64,000 bases of DNA from Streptomyces sp. WMMC940 (lineage in GTDB: Bacteria; Actinomycetota; Actinomycetes; Streptomycetales; Streptomycetaceae), in the NCBI RefSeq assembly GCF_027460265.1, contig NZ_JAPZBC010000001.1, positions 4,561,001-4,625,000 of the forward strand, given 5' to 3'. Each line of letters opens with the position of its first letter. Position 1 is the first letter of the stretch. Positions 33,648 to 43,386 of the stretch are shown here, in pieces. Under the pieces are notes generated by a model, which was given only the letters and a program-made list of their open reading frames with translations, made no database searches and was not told where the DNA came from. Both the position numbers and the translations under genes were made by a program.

Positions 33648-33879
33648 GGTTGTTTGAGTCCTCCGTCGGTGCCACGCGCGGCGTCCCTCCCCCCGGGAGA
33701 CGCTCGATTCGTCGGTCCGGTTGTGTGTGACCGCGGCCTGGCCGGCCGGATGTACCGGATCGCGTCACACTATCCGCCCAGTTCAGCGGTGGGCGACGTC
33801 CGTGACAAATTCCACGCCCCTTACAACCGGGCAATCCGCCCAATCTTCATGGACTGCCGGTGACTCTTTGGGCAGGGCT

Positions 33880-35100
33880 TTACTCGCACCCGGCCGATGT
33901 CGCGTTGGTGCCGGAGAACGTGGGTGTCGCCGACGGGTTCTGCGACCCCGTCCCACTGTCACGTTCCGTGTCCCCCGCGGTGCTCGCCGTCGTCTCCTTG
34001 GGCACCACACGCACCGGGGCGTCCTTGCGCAGCCGCTCGAAGAGCCGGCTCGCCGCCGGCTGCGCGAGGACATCGCGGTTGGGGTCGTGCGGGTAGGACC
34101 GGCGAGGCACGGTGAGGAACTGCACGCGCTCCGTCGGTACGCCGCGCAGGGAGCGGGCCAGATCGAACAGGTCCTTCAGGGAGTCCAGGCCCGGATCGGT
34201 GGTGAGCGACCTGGTCGCCGCGTCGAGCACGGGGTAGAGGCGGGCCGGGTTCAGCAGGACCCCGTTGCTCTGGACCTTGTTGAAGAGCGCGCCGAGGAAC
34301 TGCTGCTGCCGGTCCATGCGTTCGGTGTCGCTGCCGTCCCCGAGGGACTTGCGGGCGCGGACGTAGCCGAGGGCCTGCTCGCCGTTCAGGGTGTGCTTGC
34401 CGGCCTTCAGCCTCAGATGCGCGTCCGCGTCGTCGATGGGCGCCGGCAGGCAGACCGTCACCCCGCCCACGGCGTCGACCATGCTCTTGAAGCCGTGGAA
34501 GTCGACGACCATGTGGTGGTCGATCCGGACTCCGGTGAGCCGTTCGACGGTGCGGATCGTGCAGGCCGCGCCGCCGATGGCGAAGGCCGAGTTGAACTGG
34601 GCGTACTGCGCCCGGCTGCGGGTGCCCTCGGCGGTACGGCAGCTCGGGATGTCGACCAGGAGGTCGCGGGGCACGGACACCGCGGTCACGCTCCGGCGGT
34701 CGCCCGCGACGTGCAGCAGGATCGTGGTGTCCGAGCGCTGCACGCCCTTGTCGCGGCCGTACTTGCCGTTCTCGGTGCCGGCGCGGCTGTCGGAGCCGAT
34801 CAGCAGGATGTTCTGCGCGCCGTGCGGTGCGGGCAGCGGGCGCTCCCTGTCGTAGCGCTCCAGTTCCTCCACGGCGGTCAGGTCCGTGGTGATGTTGCCC
34901 TCCAGCTTGCGGTACAGCCACCAGCCGACGCCGGAGACCAGCAGTACGAGGAGCGAGACGCCCAGCGCGACCCATCGCATGCTCCGGCGCCGCCGCCCCT
35001 TCCCGCCCCGGCGCCGTCCGCCGCCCGCACCGTAGCCGTCACCGGCGGCGTGCTCCGCGGTGTCGTCCGGTTCGGCGGGCGTGCCGGCGCTGTCGGTCAC
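33880..35100 (-). CDS. LCP family cell-wall ligase 5
   Basis: A 406-residue LCP protein without LytR_C: basic tail ('GGRRRGGKGRRRRS'), membrane helix 'WVALGVSLLVLLVSGVGWWLY', then 'QNILLIGSDSRAG', 'VTAVSVPRDLLVDIP', 'AQFNSAFAIGGAACTIRTVERLTGVRIDHHMVVDFHGF', 'LNGEQALGYVRARKSLGDGSDTERMDRQQQFL', and a Thr/Ser-rich end. GTG 35100 is preceded by GAGGACGG; GTG starts about 40 bases upstream are possible. It is in the same direction as LCP 4 and 3 but separated by 232 bases with its own spacing. Confidence 0.9.
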   Translation of the reverse strand: MTDSAGTPAEPDDTAEHAAGDGYGAGGGRRRGGKGRRRRSMRWVALGVSLLVLLVSGVGWWLYRKLEGNITTDLTAVEELERYDRERPLPAPHGAQNILLIGSDSRAGTENGKYGRDKGVQRSDTTILLHVAGDRRSVTAVSVPRDLLVDIPSCRTAEGTRSRAQYAQFNSAFAIGGAACTIRTVERLTGVRIDHHMVVDFHGFKSMVDAVGGVTVCLPAPIDDADAHLRLKAGKHTLNGEQALGYVRARKSLGDGSDTERMDRQQQFLGALFNKVQSNGVLLNPARLYPVLDAATRSLTTDPGLDSLKDLFDLARSLRGVPTERVQFLTVPRRSYPHDPNRDVLAQPAASRLFERLRKDAPVRVVPKETTASTAGDTERDSGTGSQNPSATPTFSGTNATSAGCE

Positions 35101-35329
35101 GTGGCGTCCGTCCTCGCGGTGGTCTGTCGCAGTACCCACCGCCGATGATCCACCGGACCTGCCGCCGCGGCCTGCGGGCCCGGTGCCCACTGGGCCGAAC
35201 GGGTGAACTCCGCGGCGCTCGCCGTATGAAGTCGCTGGTCAGGGCCGTGCCAGGCGGGCGGGTGCGGGCGGCATGGGCCGGGGCGACCGGGGCCCGGGTC
35301 CGCCGGCGGTGCCGTGCCGCGCCGGCGGA

Positions 35330-36082
35330 TCAGACCGCCGTGCCCGTCACCCGCTCGCTCCCCATCCGCTTCTCCAGGTCCTGCGCCGGCAGCCGGTCCA
35401 GGTTCCGGCAGAGCACGACCGAGCCGCCGGACGCGAGAGGTGCGTACAGCCCGGCGGACAGCCCCTCCCAGCTCGCGTACCCGTGGCCCGACAGCAGTCT
35501 CGACCCGGGCGCCAGGCCCAGCTCGGCGGCGTCCGCACGGGCGCGCTCGACGAGCTGCGCCCCGGTGAACTCCACCCCTCCGACGGCGAGCGCGGGAGCG
35601 TCCGCGTCGACCGGTACGTAAGGGGTGAAGCGGTCGCCCTGGCCGGGGACCTCCACCGCGTAGTCGGCGAAACCCTCGGGCGCCTGCGGGAACCGGCCGC
35701 CGAGCGGCCGCAGCGCCAGCGCGATCCGCTCACCGGAGCAGGCGCGGGCGGCGTCGAGGGTGTCCGGGCCGCTCACGACCAGGTCCGCGGCCGCCGGGTC
35801 GCCCCCGACGTCCGCGACGACTCCCACCGAGGAGCAGGAGAGCAGCCACACCGCCGTCTGCCAGTGCGCGGGCAGCAGCAGGGCGAGCCGGTCGCCCGGT
35901 TCGGCGGACAGGCCGTCCTGGAGGAGGTTCGATGTCTTGGCCACCCAATTGGCGAAGGTGGCGACGGACAATTCCACGCGCTCACCGGTGGCATCGTCGT
36001 AGAAGGTGACCAACGGGCGTGCGGGGTCCGCGGCGAGCGCGGATCGCAGCAGGTCGGCCGGGGTGCGGTCGCTGGCGTTCAC
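35330..36082 (-). CDS. TIGR03089-family protein (truncated acyl-adenylating enzyme relative)
   Basis: A 250-residue protein resembling only the N-terminal part of AMP-forming ligases: 'RPLVTFYDDATGERVELSVATFANWVAKTSNLLQDGL', 'GDRLALLLPAHWQTAVWLLSCSSVGVVAD'. The ATP-binding P-loop-like motif and the C-terminal lid of active ligases are missing, as in the TIGR03089 family. A catalytic role is therefore doubtful. TACCCT (36090-36095) lies 7 bases before GTG 36082, so the mRNA may be leaderless. It neighbours LCP genes, and I recall the same link in mycobacteria (Rv3268 beside an LCP gene), hinting at an envelope role. Confidence 0.8.
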   Translation of the reverse strand: MNASDRTPADLLRSALAADPARPLVTFYDDATGERVELSVATFANWVAKTSNLLQDGLSAEPGDRLALLLPAHWQTAVWLLSCSSVGVVADVGGDPAAADLVVSGPDTLDAARACSGERIALALRPLGGRFPQAPEGFADYAVEVPGQGDRFTPYVPVDADAPALAVGGVEFTGAQLVERARADAAELGLAPGSRLLSGHGYASWEGLSAGLYAPLASGGSVVLCRNLDRLPAQDLEKRMGSERVTGTAV

Positions 36083-36209
36083 CCGCGCAAGGGTACGCCG
36101 CGCCCGCCGCGCCCGTGCCGCCGTCCCGGTGAGGAGCTCCCCCGGACGGGCCGACGGCGCGCCGGTTTCCCGGTGGGCGGATCCCCGGCCGCCGCCCGAG
36201 GATCGAGCC

Positions 36210-37661
36210 ATGCGTGCCTACCTTGCATCCTCCATCGGAGTCGCCTGCACCGCCGCCCTCGTTCTTCCCGCACTCACCCCCGTGGCCTCCGCCGCGCCGC
36301 GCGTGCCGGATCTCCCGGGCTCGACGCAGTCGTTGCCCCTGGTGCCCCTGCCCGGCTACGAACGCGCGGCCGGCGGGGCGGTCGTCCAAGGTCTGCCGCA
36401 GCGCGAGACCCGGCCGTTCTCCCTCGTCGGTGTCGTGTGGGAGGACCCGGACAGCGAGCTCCACGGCTCGGTCCAGGTCCGTACCCGCGCCACCGGCTCG
36501 GGCGCGTGGTCGGAATGGCAGGACGTGGAGACCCACGACTTCGAACACGCCCCGGACCCCGGCTCCGAGGAGCGGGCCGGGGGTACGGTGCGCGGGGCGA
36601 CCGCCCCCCTGTGGGTCGGCGACTCGGACGCGGTGGCGGTCCGGGTCCGGCCCGAGCCCGCCCGGGGTGCGACCCGCGCCGCCACGCCGCCCCTGCCCGG
36701 GGGCCTGCGGCTGGAACTCGTCGACCCGGGTGAGGAACCGGAGAGCCCGCCGCCGGGCAGTCCGGAGAGCCCGCCGCCCGGGAGTCCGGAGATCCCGCAG
36801 CCGGGCAGCCAGGAGAACCCGGCGCCGCTCGCCCCCTTCCCGGAGAGGCCGGAGATCCCCGTGCCCGGCGAAGGCGTGTACGAGGAACTGCCGGGAGCCA
36901 CGGGCGATCCGGCCCTCACCGCGTCGCTCACGCCCGAGTCGGCGGCCGCCTCCGCCGTCAACGCGGACCTCGCGCCTCTCGGCTCCGACGCGATCCTCCC
37001 GCTGAGCAAGGCGGAGACGGAGGCGGAGGCCTCGGCGTACGGGGTCGCCAAGCCGTACATCGGACCCCGGCCCGGCATCGTCACGCGCAGGGGCTGGGGT
37101 GCCGACGAGGCCCTGCGCGAGAAGCAGTTCGTCTACACGAAGACGGTCCAGGCCGCCTTCGTCCACCACACCGCCACGGGCAACCGGTTCACCTGCCGGC
37201 AGTCCGGCTCCGTCCTCCGCAGTATCTACCGCTACCACGTGGAGAGCAGTGGCTGGCGCGACATCGGCTACAACTTCGCCGTCGACAAGTGCGGAAACAT
37301 CTACGAAGGCAGGGCGGGAGGCGTGGCCAAACCGGTTCTCGGCGCACATACACGTGGTTTTAACACGAACAGCATGGGCATCGCCGTGCTCGGGACGTAC
37401 AGTTCGACCCCTCCGACCAAGGCCGCGGTGGACGCCATCGCCAAACTCACCGCATGGAAGCTCGGGCTCTTCGGGGCCAACCCGAAGGCCACGACATATC
37501 TGACGTCGGGTGGCGGCAACAGATACGCGAAGGGCACGAAGGCCAGGCTCCACGTCATCTCCGGGCACCGGGACGGATTCGCCACCGACTGCCCGGGCGC
37601 CCGCCTCTACGGCCAACTCGGCACGGCCCGCGCGGTCGCGGCCAGACTCCAGGGCCGCTGA
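36210..37661 (+). CDS. Secreted N-acetylmuramoyl-L-alanine amidase, PGRP type
   Basis: A 483-residue exported enzyme: signal peptide (residues 1-29, 'ASAAPR'), an N-terminal beta-rich region with 'FSLVGVVWEDPDSELHGSVQVRTRATGSGAWSEWQDVE', a Pro/Ser/Glu linker with 'PGSPE' repeats, and a C-terminal amidase_2/PGRP domain. Zinc and catalytic residues are in 'AAFVHHTAT', 'GYNFAVDKCGNIYEGRAGG', 'GAHTRGFNTNSMGIAVLG' and 'HVISGHRDGFATDCPG'. It cleaves the lactyl-amide bond of peptidoglycan. ATG 36210 follows GAGG by 8 bases. It is divergent from the TIGR03089 gene and 138 bases upstream of the mannose-nucleotide gene. Confidence 0.92.
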   Translation: MRAYLASSIGVACTAALVLPALTPVASAAPRVPDLPGSTQSLPLVPLPGYERAAGGAVVQGLPQRETRPFSLVGVVWEDPDSELHGSVQVRTRATGSGAWSEWQDVETHDFEHAPDPGSEERAGGTVRGATAPLWVGDSDAVAVRVRPEPARGATRAATPPLPGGLRLELVDPGEEPESPPPGSPESPPPGSPEIPQPGSQENPAPLAPFPERPEIPVPGEGVYEELPGATGDPALTASLTPESAAASAVNADLAPLGSDAILPLSKAETEAEASAYGVAKPYIGPRPGIVTRRGWGADEALREKQFVYTKTVQAAFVHHTATGNRFTCRQSGSVLRSIYRYHVESSGWRDIGYNFAVDKCGNIYEGRAGGVAKPVLGAHTRGFNTNSMGIAVLGTYSSTPPTKAAVDAIAKLTAWKLGLFGANPKATTYLTSGGGNRYAKGTKARLHVISGHRDGFATDCPGARLYGQLGTARAVAARLQGR

Positions 37662-37719
37662 GGAACCACCCGCCGTCATCCGGCGCATCCGCCGGACCGA
37701 TCGGCCCGGCGGTGCCGCA

Positions 37720-37748
37720 TACGTACGTACGCACAGGCTGCATACACT
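37720..37748 (+). promoter_or_regulatory. Promoter region of the nucleotidyltransferase gene
   Basis: TACACT at 37743-37748 is a -10-like hexamer about 50 bases before the TTG start. TACGTACGTA (37720-37729), a perfect palindrome, sits near the -35 position and could be a regulator site. Confidence 0.4.
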
Positions 37749-37799
37749 GGCCGGTCATACGCGCGAATCGCCCGGCCCCAGAAGGAAGCAGAGAAGGCA

Positions 37800-38891
37800 T
37801 TGACCCAGGCCCAAGAAGCGATCCTCCTGGTCGGCGGCAAAGGCACACGACTCCGCCCGCTCACCGTGAACACGCCGAAGCCCATGCTCCCGGCGGCGGG
37901 GGTGCCGTTCCTCACGCACCAGCTGGCGCGGGCGCGCGCCGCGGGCGTCGAGCACATCGTGCTGGCCACGTCGTATCTGGCGGAGGTCTTCGAGCCGTAC
38001 TTCGGGGACGGTTCGTCGCTCGGTCTGCATCTGGAGTACGTCACCGAGGTGGAACCGCTGGGCACGGGCGGGGCGATCCGGAACGTCGCCTCCCGACTGA
38101 GGTCGGGGCCGGACGACCCGGTGCTCATCTTCAACGGGGACATCCTCACGGGACTGGACATCCGGGCCCTCGTCGACACCCACCGGTCCTCGGGAGCCGA
38201 TGTGTCGCTGCATCTGACCCGGGTCGAGGACCCCCGCGCCTTCGGCCTGGTGCCCACGGACGCCACGGGCAGGGTCACGGCGTTCCTGGAGAAGCCGCAG
38301 ACCCCGGAGGAGATCGTCACCGACCAGATCAACGCGGGCGCGTACGTCTTCCGGCGCTCCGTCATCGACGGCATCCCGGCGGGCCGGCCGGTGTCCGTCG
38401 AGCGCGAGACCTTCCCCGAGCTGCTGAGCTCCGGGGCCCACCTCCAGGGCATGGTCGACTCCACGTACTGGCTGGACCTCGGCACCCCGCAGGCGTTCGT
38501 CCGCGGCTCCGCCGACCTCGTCCTCGGCCGCGCCCCGTCACCGGCGGTGCCGGGCCGCTGCGGGGACCGCCTCGTCCTGCCGACCGCGACGGTCGCCGCC
38601 GACGCCAAGCTGACCGGAGGAACCGTCGTCGGCGAGGGCGCCACCGTCGGCGAGGGCGCCAGGATCAGCGGCAGCACGGTCCTGGACGGCGCGGTGGTCG
38701 AGGCCGGCGCGGTGGTCACCGACTCGCTCGTCGGCGCGGGCGCGCGCGTGGGCGCCCGCACGGTGCTCACGGACGCGGTCGTCGGGGACGGAGCGGTCAT
38801 CGGATCCGACAACGAGCTGCGTGACGGCATCCGGGTCTGGTGCGACGCAGCGATCCCGGCGGGCGCGATCCGCTTCTCCCCGGACCAGTAG
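37800..38891 (+). CDS. manC: Sugar-phosphate nucleotidyltransferase, mannose-1-phosphate guanylyltransferase-like
   Basis: A 363-residue enzyme with the nucleotidyltransferase signature 'AILLVGGKGTRLRPLTVNTPKPMLP', 'LGTGGAIRNV', 'FNGDILTGLD' (metal Asp) and 'INAGAYVFRRSV', plus a left-handed beta-helix of hexapeptide repeats from ~260 ('GTVVGEGATVGEGARISGSTVLDGAVVEAGAVV'). It should make GDP-mannose from Man-1-P and GTP, feeding mannosylation. ManB and ManA lie in the same window. The start is an unusual TTG with GAAGG upstream. A UDP- or dTDP-glucose activity cannot be excluded from sequence alone. Confidence 0.82.
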   Translation: MTQAQEAILLVGGKGTRLRPLTVNTPKPMLPAAGVPFLTHQLARARAAGVEHIVLATSYLAEVFEPYFGDGSSLGLHLEYVTEVEPLGTGGAIRNVASRLRSGPDDPVLIFNGDILTGLDIRALVDTHRSSGADVSLHLTRVEDPRAFGLVPTDATGRVTAFLEKPQTPEEIVTDQINAGAYVFRRSVIDGIPAGRPVSVERETFPELLSSGAHLQGMVDSTYWLDLGTPQAFVRGSADLVLGRAPSPAVPGRCGDRLVLPTATVAADAKLTGGTVVGEGATVGEGARISGSTVLDGAVVEAGAVVTDSLVGAGARVGARTVLTDAVVGDGAVIGSDNELRDGIRVWCDAAIPAGAIRFSPDQ

Positions 38892-39228
38892 CCGCGCGCC
38901 GGCCCGGTGACCCGGCGCCGGTGCGGCAGCACGCCGCCCGTCCGCCGCGCCGGTGCGGTTGTGCCGCGCTGTTGCCGGTGGCCCGTTTCGGAGCGGCGGC
39001 TTCGTCGGTCTCGTGCCGGTGCTCCGGGAGGGTGGGTGTCGTCGCCGGTGCGGCTGCAACCTGCAACGTGTCCGGCCCGACGGACCCGCGCCGGACCGGC
39101 GGACCACGGGTCCGCCGCGCCGGACCGTGGTCCCGTGGGCGGTCGCGGGGTCCCGCTGCGAAGCCGCACCCCGACCGCCTAGGCTCGGGTCAGACCTCGG
39201 CACACCCCCGCACCCAGGACACCCCTCC
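38892..39228. other. 337-bp gap between nucleotidyltransferase and DNA glycosylase genes
   Basis: No gene supported. GGCGGACC-ACG-GGTCCGCC at 39098-39116 is a perfect hairpin suited to termination. TAGGCT at 39179-39184 is a likely -10 box about 45 bases before the glycosylase start. Confidence 0.5.
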
Positions 39229-40236
39229 GTGGCAGGACGCTTCACCCCCCGGCCCGCCGTCACCCGCACCACGGTGCGCGGCGGCGAGGTCGCCGTACCC
39301 GCGCCCCGGCCCGGGGCGGCGACGGCCGGGGGCCGGGAGCGGACATACGTCCCGCCGGGCCCACTGGACCTCGGACTGGTGCTGGGACCGCTGCGGCGCG
39401 GCCCGGGCGACCCGACGTTCCGTACGACCCCCGACGGCTCCGTGTGGCGCGCCGCCCGGACGCCCGCCGGCCCGGGCACGCTGCGGGTAACGGCGAAGGG
39501 CACGGCGGTGCACGCCGAGGCGTGGGGTCCCGGAGCCGAGTGGCTCCTCGATCAACTGCCCCAGATGCTGGGGGACCTGGACGACCCGGACGTGTTCGAA
39601 CCGCGCCACCGCCTGGTCGCGGCCAGCCACCGCCGCCGCCGGGGACTGCGCCTCACCCGCACGGGACTGGTCCTGGAGAGCCTGATCCCGTCGATCCTGG
39701 AGCAGAAGGTCACCACGGACGAGGCGTACCGCGCCTGGCGCCTCCTCGTACGCAGGTACGGCGAGCCCGCCCCCGGCCCGTGTTCCGACCGGATGCACGT
39801 CATGCCGGACGCCCGCACCTGGTCGATGATCCCTTCCTGGGAGTGGCACCGCGCGGGCGTCGACGACAAGCGCGCGTCCACGATCCTGCGCGCGGTCCGT
39901 GTCGCACGCCGGATGGAGGAGGCCGCGGCGATGGAGCCCGAGGCGGCCATGGCACGCCTGGAACTGATCCCCGGCATCGGCCCCTGGACCTCCGCCGAGA
40001 CCGTCCAGCGCAGCAACGGCGCACCGGACGCGATCACCGTCGGGGACCTCCACCTGCCGCGCATCGTCGGTTACGCCCTCGCGGGAGACCGCGACGCGGA
40101 CGACGCGGCGATGCTCGAACTCCTCGCCCCCTACGCCGGCCAGCGCCACCGTGCCGCCCGCTTCATCCTCCTCGGCGGCCGGACCCCGCCCCGCCGCACA
40201 CCGAAGATGCCGCGCTGGGACATCGGCGGACTGTGA
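39229..40236 (+). CDS. DNA-3-methyladenine glycosylase-like HhH-GPD protein
   Basis: A 335-residue protein of the HhH-GPD superfamily, AlkA branch. The helix-hairpin-helix 'LELIPGIGPWTSAETVQRSNGAPDAITVGDLHLPRIVGYAL' ends with the catalytic-position Asp in 'VGDLHLP', and 'LVLESLIPSILEQKVTTDEAYRAW' matches the helix preceding it. It should excise alkylated bases from DNA. GTG 39229 was chosen by the -10 box upstream and AGGA 10 bases before it. The first ~100 residues correspond to the AlkA N-terminal domain. It is a stand-alone repair gene. Confidence 0.85.
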   Translation: MAGRFTPRPAVTRTTVRGGEVAVPAPRPGAATAGGRERTYVPPGPLDLGLVLGPLRRGPGDPTFRTTPDGSVWRAARTPAGPGTLRVTAKGTAVHAEAWGPGAEWLLDQLPQMLGDLDDPDVFEPRHRLVAASHRRRRGLRLTRTGLVLESLIPSILEQKVTTDEAYRAWRLLVRRYGEPAPGPCSDRMHVMPDARTWSMIPSWEWHRAGVDDKRASTILRAVRVARRMEEAAAMEPEAAMARLELIPGIGPWTSAETVQRSNGAPDAITVGDLHLPRIVGYALAGDRDADDAAMLELLAPYAGQRHRAARFILLGGRTPPRRTPKMPRWDIGGL

Positions 40237-40393
40237 CCGGAAGGACGTTCCCTCCTCGAGGTGCTGGGGGAGGAGCGGGTGGCATGCGCACGTGCCGAGC
40301 TCACCGACCTGCTGCCGGGGGACCAGGGCCACGGACAGCGGCTGGGGGAGAGGCGCGCCGCGGCCGTCGCGCCCGTCACCCGCCGACCCGCGC

Positions 40394-41692
40394 TCACCGG
40401 ACCTCGACGAACGCCTCCGCGTCCCGCGCCGGCCGATCCCTCGGCGCCTGTGCCGCGTGCCCGATCGCGACCGCGCCCATCGGGTCCCAGTCGGACGGCA
40501 GGTCCAGCACCTCCCGGACGACGTCGCGGCAGAACATCGTGGACGACACCCACGCCGACCCGAGTCGCTCACCGGCCAGCGCCACCAGGAAGTTCTGGAC
40601 GCCCGCGCCCGTCGCGACGACGAACATCTCGCGCTCCGCGGCATCGCGGCGCCCGTCGCCGTAGTGGTGCGAGCCGTCCACGACCATGCACGGCACCGCC
40701 AGATACGGCGCGTTGCGCAGGACGTCGCCGCGCCGCACGCGCTGCGCGATCGATTCCTCGGACTTGCCGTCGCGGCGCAGGTCCGCGATCCAGACGTCGC
40801 GCATCGCGTCGAGGAGGCGCAGCCGTGCGGGCTCCGACTCGAGGAGCACGAAGCGCCAGGGCGTCGTGTGGTGCGGAGCCGGCGCGGTCACGGCGGCCGC
40901 GACCGCGCGGCGGACGGCGCCCGGATCCACGGGCTCGTCGGTGAAGGCGCGCACCGTGCGGCGCTGGGTCACCGCCTCCCGTACCGCCTCGGAGGTGCCG
41001 AGCCGGAACATGTCGTCCGCCGCGGGGCGCACCAGCGCGCGGGCGCCGTCGGTCCCGTCCGCGACGACATGGCCGAGCCCTCGGACCACCGCCACCGGCA
41101 GCCCGGCCGCCTTGCCCTTGACCAGATCGCCGGCCGCGGCGAGTTCGTCGGCGGTGGCGACGACGGTCGCGTCGAGCCGGTTGCCGTGCGCGTCGGTGCC
41201 GCCGCGCAGGTCGTCCAGGACCCGTACGCCCGCCGCGCCGACGGCGACGTCGGTGAGCCCCGCCCGCCACGGGCGGCCGAAGGTGTCCGTGATCACCACG
41301 CCCACTTCGACGCCGAGCGCCTCCCGCAGTCCTTCCCGGATGCGCGAGGCCGAGGCGTCCGGGTCCTCGGGCAGCAACAGCACGGTCCCGGCGGCGGTGT
41401 TGGAGGCGTCCACCCCGGCCGCGGCCATCACCAGCCCCTGCCGGTTCTCGACGATGCGCAGGGCACCGCGGCGGGCCACCACCCGTACCGTCTCCGCGTC
41501 GATGGCCGCCTCACGGTCGCGGGCCTCGACGATCCGGCCCTCCGCCTTGCTCACGATCTTCGAGGTGACGAGCAGGACGTCGCCGTCCACCAGTCCGGGC
41601 TCACCGGCCGCGATCAGTTTCGCGACGTCGTCTCCGGGCCGAACCTCGGGCAGTCCCCGCAGCGCCCACACCCGGTAGGACGGTGCGGTCAT
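40394..41692 (-). CDS. fbiB: Coenzyme F420:gamma-glutamyl ligase fused to an FMN reductase domain
   Basis: A 432-residue two-domain enzyme. Residues 1-240 form the CofE-type ligase ('[11 protein letters not shown]', '[18 protein letters not shown]', '[26 protein letters not shown]', '[13 protein letters not shown]'), which adds glutamates to F420-0 with GTP. Residues ~245-432 form a nitroreductase-like FMN domain ('[12 protein letters not shown]', '[14 protein letters not shown]', '[26 protein letters not shown]') that reduces dehydro-F420. The ATG overlaps the fbiA stop (ATGA). The full two-domain length is that of mycobacterial FbiB. Confidence 0.95.
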   Translation of the reverse strand: MTAPSYRVWALRGLPEVRPGDDVAKLIAAGEPGLVDGDVLLVTSKIVSKAEGRIVEARDREAAIDAETVRVVARRGALRIVENRQGLVMAAAGVDASNTAAGTVLLLPEDPDASASRIREGLREALGVEVGVVITDTFGRPWRAGLTDVAVGAAGVRVLDDLRGGTDAHGNRLDATVVATADELAAAGDLVKGKAAGLPVAVVRGLGHVVADGTDGARALVRPAADDMFRLGTSEAVREAVTQRRTVRAFTDEPVDPGAVRRAVAAAVTAPAPHHTTPWRFVLLESEPARLRLLDAMRDVWIADLRRDGKSEESIAQRVRRGDVLRNAPYLAVPCMVVDGSHHYGDGRRDAAEREMFVVATGAGVQNFLVALAGERLGSAWVSSTMFCRDVVREVLDLPSDWDPMGAVAIGHAAQAPRDRPARDAEAFVEVR

Positions 41693-42645
41693 CCGCGGAC
41701 CTCCTCGGCGAGCGCCAGCGCCTCGCGCGCCATCGCGGCCGTGGCGTCGAGGTCGGTCATCATCAGCGGCACCGCCCGGCAGCGGATCCCGGCCTCCTCG
41801 ACCTCGGCCACCGCGGTCGCGTCCACCGTGTCCACGAGCCAGCCGTCCAGCAGCCCCGACCCGTAGTGCCGCGCCACGGCGGCGGCCGTCGACTCGACGC
41901 CGACCGCGGCCAGCACCTTGTCGGCCATGCCGCGCACGGGGGCGTCGCCGACGATGGGGGAGAGCCCCACGACCGGAACGCCCGCGTCGGCGATCGCCTC
42001 ACGGATTCCCGGCACCGCCAGGATCGTCCCCACGCTCACGACGGGGTTCGACGGCGGGAAGAGGATGACGTCGGCCTCGGCGATCGCCTCCAGCACGCCG
42101 GGTGCGGGCTTGGCCTGCTCTGCCCCGACGGGCACGACGGCCTGCGCGTCGACGGACGCCCGCAGCCTGACCCAGTACTCCTGGAAGTGGACGGCCCGGC
42201 GTTCGCCGTCGACATCGACGGCGACATGGGTCTCGACCCGGTCGTCGGACATCGGCAGCAGCCGCACCCCGGGCTGCCACCGCGTGCACAGCGCCTCGGT
42301 GACGGCGCTCAGCGGATAGCCCGCACCGAGCATCTGGGTCCGCACGATGTGCGTGGCGAAGTCGCGGTCACCGAGCCCGAACCACTCGGGCCCCACTCCG
42401 TACGCCGCGAGCTCGCTCTTGACCTGGAAGGTCTCCTCGGAACGTCCCCAGCCCTGCTCCTCGTTGATGCCGCCGCCGAGCGTGTACATCACCGTGTCGA
42501 GGTCCGGGCAGACCTTCAGCCCGAACAGATGGATGTCGTCACCGGTGTTGCCGATGACCGTGATGTCGGCTTCGGGGGCGGCCGCCTTGAGGCCACGCAG
42601 AAAACGAGCACCGCCGATGCCACCGGCCAGAACCACAATGCGCAT
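41689..42645 (-). CDS. fbiA: 2-phospho-L-lactate (phosphoenolpyruvyl) transferase for F420 biosynthesis
   Basis: A 318-residue CofD/FbiA enzyme that transfers the phosphoenolpyruvyl/lactyl moiety to the deazaflavin Fo, giving (dehydro-)F420-0. Signatures are '[16 protein letters not shown]', '[34 protein letters not shown]', '[19 protein letters not shown]' and '[14 protein letters not shown]'. It is upstream of and coupled to fbiB on the minus strand. The fbiA-fbiB/whiB neighbourhood is also found in mycobacteria, where I recall fbiA beside whiB2. Confidence 0.95.
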   Translation of the reverse strand: MRIVVLAGGIGGARFLRGLKAAAPEADITVIGNTGDDIHLFGLKVCPDLDTVMYTLGGGINEEQGWGRSEETFQVKSELAAYGVGPEWFGLGDRDFATHIVRTQMLGAGYPLSAVTEALCTRWQPGVRLLPMSDDRVETHVAVDVDGERRAVHFQEYWVRLRASVDAQAVVPVGAEQAKPAPGVLEAIAEADVILFPPSNPVVSVGTILAVPGIREAIADAGVPVVGLSPIVGDAPVRGMADKVLAAVGVESTAAAVARHYGSGLLDGWLVDTVDATAVAEVEEAGIRCRAVPLMMTDLDATAAMAREALALAEEVRG

Positions 42646-42713
42646 GCTCAGAGTGTGTCAGGCGCCGGCACCCGGGATGAGTCGCGGTCCGCGGGCCGAG
42701 GCCGGACGCAGGC

Positions 42714-42747
42714 TGCGGGGTGCGGGGTGCGGGGTGCGGGGTGCGGG
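42714..42747. repeat. Short 7-bp tandem repeat (TGCGGGG)
   Basis: Four perfect TGCGGGG units and a partial fifth in the gap between cysteine dioxygenase and fbiA. It may be strain-variable; no function evident. Confidence 0.85.
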
Positions 42748-42780
42748 TGTGTGCCGGGCCGGGCGGTGGGCGGTCCGCGG

Positions 42781-43284
42781 TCAGGCCACGACCGCGTCCT
42801 GCCGGGCGGCCGGCGAGCAGTGGGCCGTGTGCATCGGCATCTCGGTCAGGCCCGGGAAGTAGACGTGCAGGCTCACGGCCGGCTCGAGCGAGTCGTTGAC
42901 CACCTCGTGCACATATCCGGGGGCGAAGACGCGCTGCGCGCCGGCGGCCAGGGCGCGATCGGCCCGCGCGGTCCGCTCCGTCAACTCGCCCTCCAGAACG
43001 GTCAGTACGCCGGAGGACGGACCGTGGTCGTGAAGCCCGCTGCCCTGTCCCGGGACCCAGGACAGCAACCAGACCTCGTAGCCGGGGCCGGTGCGCAGCC
43101 GGTGGTACCACCGTGTCGTGGCGTCGTACCGGACGAGCGGGGCCCACCGGGTGCGGTCCTCGGCGATGGACCGGGCGAGTCCGGCGAACTCGGCCACGGT
43201 GGACGGGTGCTCCTTGGCGGGCTGGAGGAGGTGCGGGACCTCGAGGATGTCGCCGGCGATCTGGAGGTCGCTGTCGCTGTTCAT
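42781..43284 (-). CDS. Cysteine dioxygenase
   Basis: A 167-residue cupin enzyme that oxidises L-cysteine to cysteine sulfinate with Fe(II) and O2. The iron ligands are the two His of 'GSGLHDHGPSSGVL' and the His of 'APGYVHEVVN', in the usual CDO order. 'YEVWLLSWVPGQ' precedes them. It lies between fbiA and whiB. A short ORF ending in a Cys-rich run precedes it on the same strand (43387-43476) and probably tunes its expression to cysteine supply. GAGGA, 13 bases before the ATG, is a rather distant ribosome binding site, so initiation may depend on that leader. Confidence 0.9.
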   Translation of the reverse strand: MNSDSDLQIAGDILEVPHLLQPAKEHPSTVAEFAGLARSIAEDRTRWAPLVRYDATTRWYHRLRTGPGYEVWLLSWVPGQGSGLHDHGPSSGVLTVLEGELTERTARADRALAAGAQRVFAPGYVHEVVNDSLEPAVSLHVYFPGLTEMPMHTAHCSPAARQDAVVA

Positions 43285-43386
43285 GGGGTGCGGTGGTTCC
43301 TCGGCAGAAACGGAAGGTCAGTGCTGGGGTGTCGCGAGGCCCGCCGGGAACGGGCGGACCGGGGAGAGAGCTGGAGCGCTACGGCA

